In this document: positions 7,090 through 10,346 of the stretch, piece by piece
Layout: each line of letters starts with the position of its first letter
How positions within the stretch are numbered: the stretch's first letter is position 1
Origin: Saprospirales bacterium
Lineage (GTDB): Bacteria; Bacteroidota; Bacteroidia; Chitinophagales; Saprospiraceae
Reading direction: 5' to 3'
Length of the DNA: 10,346 bases
NCBI GenBank assembly: GCA_003448025.1
Contig: DLXL01000234.1
Span: 1 to 10,346 of the forward strand
Notes under the pieces: model-generated
The model's input: only the letters and a program-made list of their open reading frames with translations
Databases searched by the model: none
Told to the model about the DNA's origin: nothing
Translations under genes and position numbers: made by a program

Positions 7090-7797
7090 TTATACTTTTT
7101 GTGCTATCACATCCCTGATTAACGCTTCATTGCTTTCCCAATGCCAGGCTTCCAATCCAGGCAACGCTTTGGTGCTTTTAGTCTCAATTCGCGTTTTTCC
7201 GGTAAAGTGTACATCTTTCGCACCCGTAAACTCAATTACAGCATGAATGTTCGCCGCATTTAATCCTCCACCCGGCATGATTGCTATCCGACCAGCAGCC
7301 TGGTCTACCCATTTTTTTAACAGCATTCTGCCGTCATAAGCAGAATCCGCTTGTCCGGAACTTAATACTCTGACAAAGCCCATTTCGATTAGTTGTTCCA
7401 ATGCCTGGTCAGGATTGGCCGTAAAGTCAAAGGCTCGGTGACAAGTAACCGGCAGGTCTCCGGCGGCTTGTTTCATGGCCTGCATTTTAGGCAGATCCAG
7501 CAGTCCATCCGTGGTCAACGCACCAACCACTACTCCGGCGGCTCCAACTTCGCGGCACAACCGGATATCTGCTAACATGATGGATAGTTCCGCATCCGTG
7601 TAGCAAAAATCGCCCTCCCTGGGCCGAATCAATACATGAACCGGAATATGAAGGGCTTCTACGGCAGCTTTAATTAACCCAAGAGATGGGGTTAAGCCAC
7701 CCACGTCAAGGGCAGAACAAAGTTCAATCCGGTGAGCGCCTGCCTGTTGCGCTGCAAGGGCGGACTGAATATTAATGGCACAGATTTCAAAATTCAT
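7090..7797 (-). CDS. cutC: CutC family protein (TIM barrel)
   Basis: This 235-residue cytoplasmic TIM-barrel protein belongs to the CutC family, historically annotated as copper homeostasis. Characteristic blocks are HRIELCSALDVGGLTPS (22-38), IRPREGDFCY (57-66), VTCHRAFD (117-124), VRVLSSGQ (142-149) and AIMPGGGLN (172-180), in normal order and spacing, and the length matches the family. The real activity of the family is uncertain: in E. coli the copper phenotype first assigned to cutC was later traced to an sRNA (MicL) made from its 3' region, so a copper role here should not be assumed. The barrel and conserved Glu/His/Arg residues suggest an enzyme. It is the first gene of a three-gene unit with the membrane hydrolase and cdsA. 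A perfect TAnnTTTG box lies 4 bases before its ATG. Confidence 0.93.
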   Translation of the reverse strand: MNFEICAINIQSALAAQQAGAHRIELCSALDVGGLTPSLGLIKAAVEALHIPVHVLIRPREGDFCYTDAELSIMLADIRLCREVGAAGVVVGALTTDGLLDLPKMQAMKQAAGDLPVTCHRAFDFTANPDQALEQLIEMGFVRVLSSGQADSAYDGRMLLKKWVDQAAGRIAIMPGGGLNAANIHAVIEFTGAKDVHFTGKTRIETKSTKALPGLEAWHWESNEALIRDVIAQKV

Positions 7798-7801
7798 GGG
7801 G

Positions 7802-7809
7802 CAAAAATA
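7802..7809 (-). promoter_or_regulatory. Candidate -7 box for the cutC-hydrolase-cdsA unit
   Basis: TATTTTTG on the minus strand is a full match to the Bacteroidota -7 consensus TAnnTTTG. Only four bases (CCCC) separate it from the cutC ATG at 7797, so transcription would start at or within a few bases of the start codon, giving a leaderless message. No good -33 TTG is seen about 20 bases upstream. It lies in the 94-base gap between the divergent cutC and porP-like genes, which otherwise contains no gene. Confidence 0.4.
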
Positions 7810-7834
7810 CTATCTTCAAGCAAGGATCCTTCGT

Positions 7835-7842
7835 TACCTTCG
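7835..7842 (+). promoter_or_regulatory. Candidate -7 box for the PorP/SprF-family gene
   Basis: TACCTTCG on the plus strand matches the Bacteroidota -7 consensus TAnnTTTG at all fixed positions but one (C for the third T). It lies 49 bases before the ATG at 7892, a plausible leader length. A clear -33 TTG is not visible at the right distance. It is the best plus-strand candidate in the divergent gap, but the evidence is weak. Confidence 0.3.
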
Positions 7843-7891
7843 CACAATACACCGGGTTTTTTATACACCTCATTTTACCTGACCGAACCAT

Positions 7892-8899
7892 ATGCGCATA
7901 TTGATCCTGTTTTCAACGATGGTTTTTCTTCTGGCCGGGTTACCTTCCGGTGCACAGGATTTACATTTTTCCCAGTTTTATTTACATCCTCAACACCAAA
8001 GCCCGGCATCCGCAGGAGCCTTTCACGGAAATTTGAGAATGAGCGGCATTTATCGTTCACAATGGCGCAGCGTTCCGGTGAATTATCAAACGTATGGTGT
8101 AGCAGCAGATTGGAAAGCCATACAACGCGATAAAAGTCAGATCGCCCTGGGTGTGCTGCTGCAGCAGGATCAGGCGGGGGATGGTCAGCTTTCCTGGACT
8201 CAAGGGGGCCTCAACCTGAGTGCAGGACACAAACTCGGCGCCAATAGCAGAATCGCGGCAGGTTTTGGCGCAAACGCCATTCAACGAACCGTAAACCTTA
8301 GTCGCCTGAGTTTTAAAAACCAATGGAATGGAGACAACTACGACCCAAGCTTACCTTCCGGAGAGCCCAACAGCCGAAACAGCGGATTAGCAGCTTCTTT
8401 ATCGGCAGGACTGCATTTTTCTATGCAATCAGCAGAGAAACGTACCGGAGTCCATCTTGGCATTGGAGCCATGCATCTGAACCGGCCGGAAGTAAGTTTC
8501 GGTGGTATTGGAATGGCACGTATTCCAGTTCGTTGGAGTGTATGGACTGAAGGTTTGTATGAATGGCGAAGTACTACCGACCTATTGGCATATGGCACTT
8601 TCCAAACCATGCAACAGGCAAGAGAAATCATTCTCGGCGCGGGTGTAAGACAATTTCTGACTACCGGATTAGCTAACCTGACTGCCATACGGGCATCTAT
8701 TGGATGGCGACCAGGTGACGCCATAATTCCAGCCGTACAAATAGAGCGGAACAATTGGCTGGCAGGTATAAGTTATGATCTCAACATTTCTGATTTTGAC
8801 CAGGCCACGAATGGACGGGGAGGGGTGGAAATAGCCATTGTTTACCGGATCGTGCCGGTGGAAGTTTCCAAAATTGTTAAATGTTGTCCAATATTTTAA
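7892..8899 (+). CDS. PorP/SprF family outer-membrane protein
   Basis: This 335-residue outer-membrane protein belongs to the PorP/SprF family of the Bacteroidota type IX secretion and gliding system. Residues 1-21 are a signal peptide (cleavage after PSGA). The mature protein begins with the family's signature QDLHFSQFYLHPQHQSPASAG, followed by SGIYRSQW. The rest alternates short amphipathic strands and turns, as in a beta barrel (for example IALGVLLQQ, LNLSAGHKL, RIAAGFGANA, SASIGW-like strands), and ends KCCPIF, close to the usual CPxF-type tail. PorP belongs to the PorK-PorL-PorM-PorN-PorP core, while SprF-type paralogues are needed for surface display of particular large adhesins. Bacteroidota genomes carry many paralogues, so this need not be the core PorP. 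It precedes the TPR/PD40 protein by 178 bases on the same strand, a pairing that supports a role in cell-surface assembly. Confidence 0.9.
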   Translation: MRILILFSTMVFLLAGLPSGAQDLHFSQFYLHPQHQSPASAGAFHGNLRMSGIYRSQWRSVPVNYQTYGVAADWKAIQRDKSQIALGVLLQQDQAGDGQLSWTQGGLNLSAGHKLGANSRIAAGFGANAIQRTVNLSRLSFKNQWNGDNYDPSLPSGEPNSRNSGLAASLSAGLHFSMQSAEKRTGVHLGIGAMHLNRPEVSFGGIGMARIPVRWSVWTEGLYEWRSTTDLLAYGTFQTMQQAREIILGAGVRQFLTTGLANLTAIRASIGWRPGDAIIPAVQIERNNWLAGISYDLNISDFDQATNGRGGVEIAIVYRIVPVEVSKIVKCCPIF

Positions 8900-8970
8900 T
8901 ATTTAAATGCCTGGAATATGAGCACCTAAATCATTGAATGTCAAAAAATACGCTAATAAAAATGCTTCAT

Positions 8971-8978
8971 TATCTTTG
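8971..8978 (+). promoter_or_regulatory. Candidate -7 box for the TPR/PD40 protein
   Basis: TATCTTTG is a full match to the Bacteroidota -7 consensus TAnnTTTG. It lies about 100 bases before the ATG at 9078 in the 178-base gap after the PorP-like gene. A TTG at 8934-8936 is too far away for the usual -33 spacing, so the -35-like half is missing. If used, the downstream gene has its own promoter and a leader of about 90 bases that contains short inverted repeats (8993-9002, and 9010-9017 with 9057-9064). Confidence 0.45.
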
Positions 8979-9077
8979 CTTTTGGCGGCTCCGGTTTAAA
9001 CCAAAAAACACAATCGATACGTTAGGAAGATCGTCCAAACCGATTTTTCCCCAACTTCGATTGTTAACCGAACAAAT

Positions 9078-10346
9078 ATGAAACGAGTATTTTTAATCTT
9101 AGCAACCTTTTTCGTCCTTCATCCACTTTCCGCCCAGTCCCTGCGTTCCTATGTACGTGCCGGCGACGAAGCTTTCCGAAAAGAGAATTATGCAGCTGCC
9201 TTGCAACTTTACGGCGACGTACTCAAAAGGCAAAGCAGTGATTTAAGTCTTAGGTGGAAATATGGTGAAAGTGCCCGCTTATTTCAGGCTTATCAGGAAG
9301 CACAGCGCTCCTATGAAAAAGTAGCAGCTCAACCCAGGCAACTTGAAAAGCATCCCTTAGTTTATTACCGCATTGCTGAAGTCCAAAAAAGTTTGGGACA
9401 TTACCAGGAAGCCATTCAATACTTTGAAAAATTCCTGGATCAACATCCCCAAAAGGCTGATCCCACATTTTTTGAACAAGCAACCCAGGAAATAGCTTTT
9501 TGTCAGTACGCCTTAACCATTGCAGCATTGCCTGTAGCTTCAGAGGTGATACTTCTGGGCAAAGAAGTGAACAGTGCATGGAATGAATTCGCTCCTACGG
9601 TAGTTGGCGACACGCTTTTTTATACTTCCAACCGATTTGATAAAAAAGGAGACCGGGGTAAGCAAAAAAATAAATTGAACAAAGTCATGCTGGCTTCCAA
9701 AGGCGGAAGAGGACGGGAGCCAGGCCGGGGTTTTCCTTCGGTAGATACCGCTCACGTTGCGCACACGGCCTTTTCGCCGGATGGTCATTATGTGATTTAC
9801 AGCTTATGCAAGGACCTGAGCGCTACAGAAAAACGTTGTGAGTTATGGTTGACTGCCATAGACCGCCGCAACCGATGGTTGCCAGGCGTTAAACTTCCGG
9901 AACCCATCAATCTGCCCGGGTATACGACCACGCAGCCCAACATTGGATATGACAAAGCACTGGAAGGTCCTGTTCTATGGTTTGTCAGCGACAGACCCGG
10001 TGGAAAGGGCAAACTGGATTTATGGCAGGTACCTCTTGACACCAACTTTTTCTGTCCTTGTAATTTGCCGCTTCCCGGAAAAAAAATGACCTATCTGCCG
10101 GAATTTGAGCAGCCTGTGAACGCCGCGTCATTAAATACTGCCGAAAATGACGGCACCCCTTTCTTTTTTACACCAACCCAACAATTGAATTTCAGTTCAG
10201 AGGGTTGGCCTGGATTGGGTGGATATGACATTTTCCATACCAGCAAGGCTGATGATCAGTGGGGGCAGGTGGAAAACGCCGGTCCGGGGCTTAATACCAG
10301 TTTTAATGACCTGTATATTTTTCTCAAACCGGATGGGCTCAACGGT
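9078..10346 (+). CDS. TPR and PD40-propeller protein, PorE/OmpA-like (partial, runs off the right edge)
   Basis: The frame opens with ATG at 9078 and stays open for 423 codons to the window end, so the C terminus is missing. Residues 1-19 are a signal peptide (VLHPLSA, then Q20). Residues about 22-150 are tetratricopeptide repeats: GDEAFRKENYAAALQLYGDV, then ARLFQAYQEAQRSYEKV, then IAEVQKSLGHYQEAIQYFEK. From about 165 onward there are WD40/PD40-like propeller blades: APTVVGDTLFYTSNRFDKKG, AFSPDGHYVIYS (231-242), LWFVSDRPGGKGKLDLW (300-316) and LNFSSEGWPGLGGYDIFHT (370-388). TPR followed by PD40 repeats, and usually a CNA/carboxypeptidase-like domain and an OmpA C-terminal peptidoglycan-binding domain, is the layout of P. 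gingivalis PorE and related Bacteroidota envelope proteins; the last two domains would lie outside the window. Cysteines cluster at C326 and C328. Following a PorP/SprF-family gene, it probably links an outer-membrane surface complex to the cell wall. Confidence 0.8.
   Translation, partial: MKRVFLILATFFVLHPLSAQSLRSYVRAGDEAFRKENYAAALQLYGDVLKRQSSDLSLRWKYGESARLFQAYQEAQRSYEKVAAQPRQLEKHPLVYYRIAEVQKSLGHYQEAIQYFEKFLDQHPQKADPTFFEQATQEIAFCQYALTIAALPVASEVILLGKEVNSAWNEFAPTVVGDTLFYTSNRFDKKGDRGKQKNKLNKVMLASKGGRGREPGRGFPSVDTAHVAHTAFSPDGHYVIYSLCKDLSATEKRCELWLTAIDRRNRWLPGVKLPEPINLPGYTTTQPNIGYDKALEGPVLWFVSDRPGGKGKLDLWQVPLDTNFFCPCNLPLPGKKMTYLPEFEQPVNAASLNTAENDGTPFFFTPTQQLNFSSEGWPGLGGYDIFHTSKADDQWGQVENAGPGLNTSFNDLYIFLKPDGLNG

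Noticed and set aside
8900-8925. A/T-rich segment after the PorP-like gene as a terminator.
   Set aside because: It has no stable G/C stem and no following T tract; only weak A/T self-complementarity.
9250-10045. Minus-strand open frames opposite the TPR/PD40 gene.
   Set aside because: They are antisense shadows with no recognisable domains, whereas the plus strand encodes a clear signal peptide, TPR and PD40 blades throughout.

Overview
The window looks like a stretch of chromosome from a member of the Bacteroidota, most likely in the Saprospiria/Chitinophagia direction. The evidence is a PorP/SprF-family outer-membrane protein (a marker of the type IX secretion and gliding machinery), a TPR plus PD40-propeller protein of the PorE/OmpA type beside it, the absence of Shine-Dalgarno sequences, and several matches to the Bacteroidota -7 promoter box TAnnTTTG. 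The genus-level placement is an inference from gene content.

Layout. 1-180 is non-coding and holds a small array of degenerate repeats. 181-2676 (minus) is one M14 zinc-carboxypeptidase gene of about 830 codons, split by a single in-frame TAA at 1207-1209 between its catalytic domain and its glutamine-amidotransferase-like C-terminal part. 2769-3905 (minus) is an FAD-dependent oxidoreductase of the DAO fold, lying upstream of the peptidase on the same strand. From 3926 to 4938 there is a small plus-strand pair: a PnuC-type vitamin/nucleoside transporter and, 5 bases later, a secreted single-domain rhodanese lipoprotein. 4963-7797 (minus) is a tight three-gene unit read cutC -> YdjM-like membrane metal-dependent hydrolase -> cdsA, with gaps of only 15 bases. 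7892-10346 (plus) holds the PorP/SprF-family protein and then the start of the TPR/PD40 protein, which runs off the right edge.

How the genes work together. CdsA is core phospholipid biosynthesis (CDP-diacylglycerol). The membrane hydrolase and CutC are probably cotranscribed with it, but nothing in the sequence proves a shared pathway. PorP/SprF and the TPR/PD40 protein form a pairing known from Bacteroidota outer membranes, where such proteins help attach or export large type IX substrates. The remaining genes are ordinary accessory or housekeeping functions. I found no tRNA, rRNA, CRISPR array, insertion sequence or phage gene, and no convincing new defence or mobile system. The most unusual items are the cleanly placed nonsense codon in the peptidase, the repeat array next to it, and a four-cysteine segment in the FAD enzyme.
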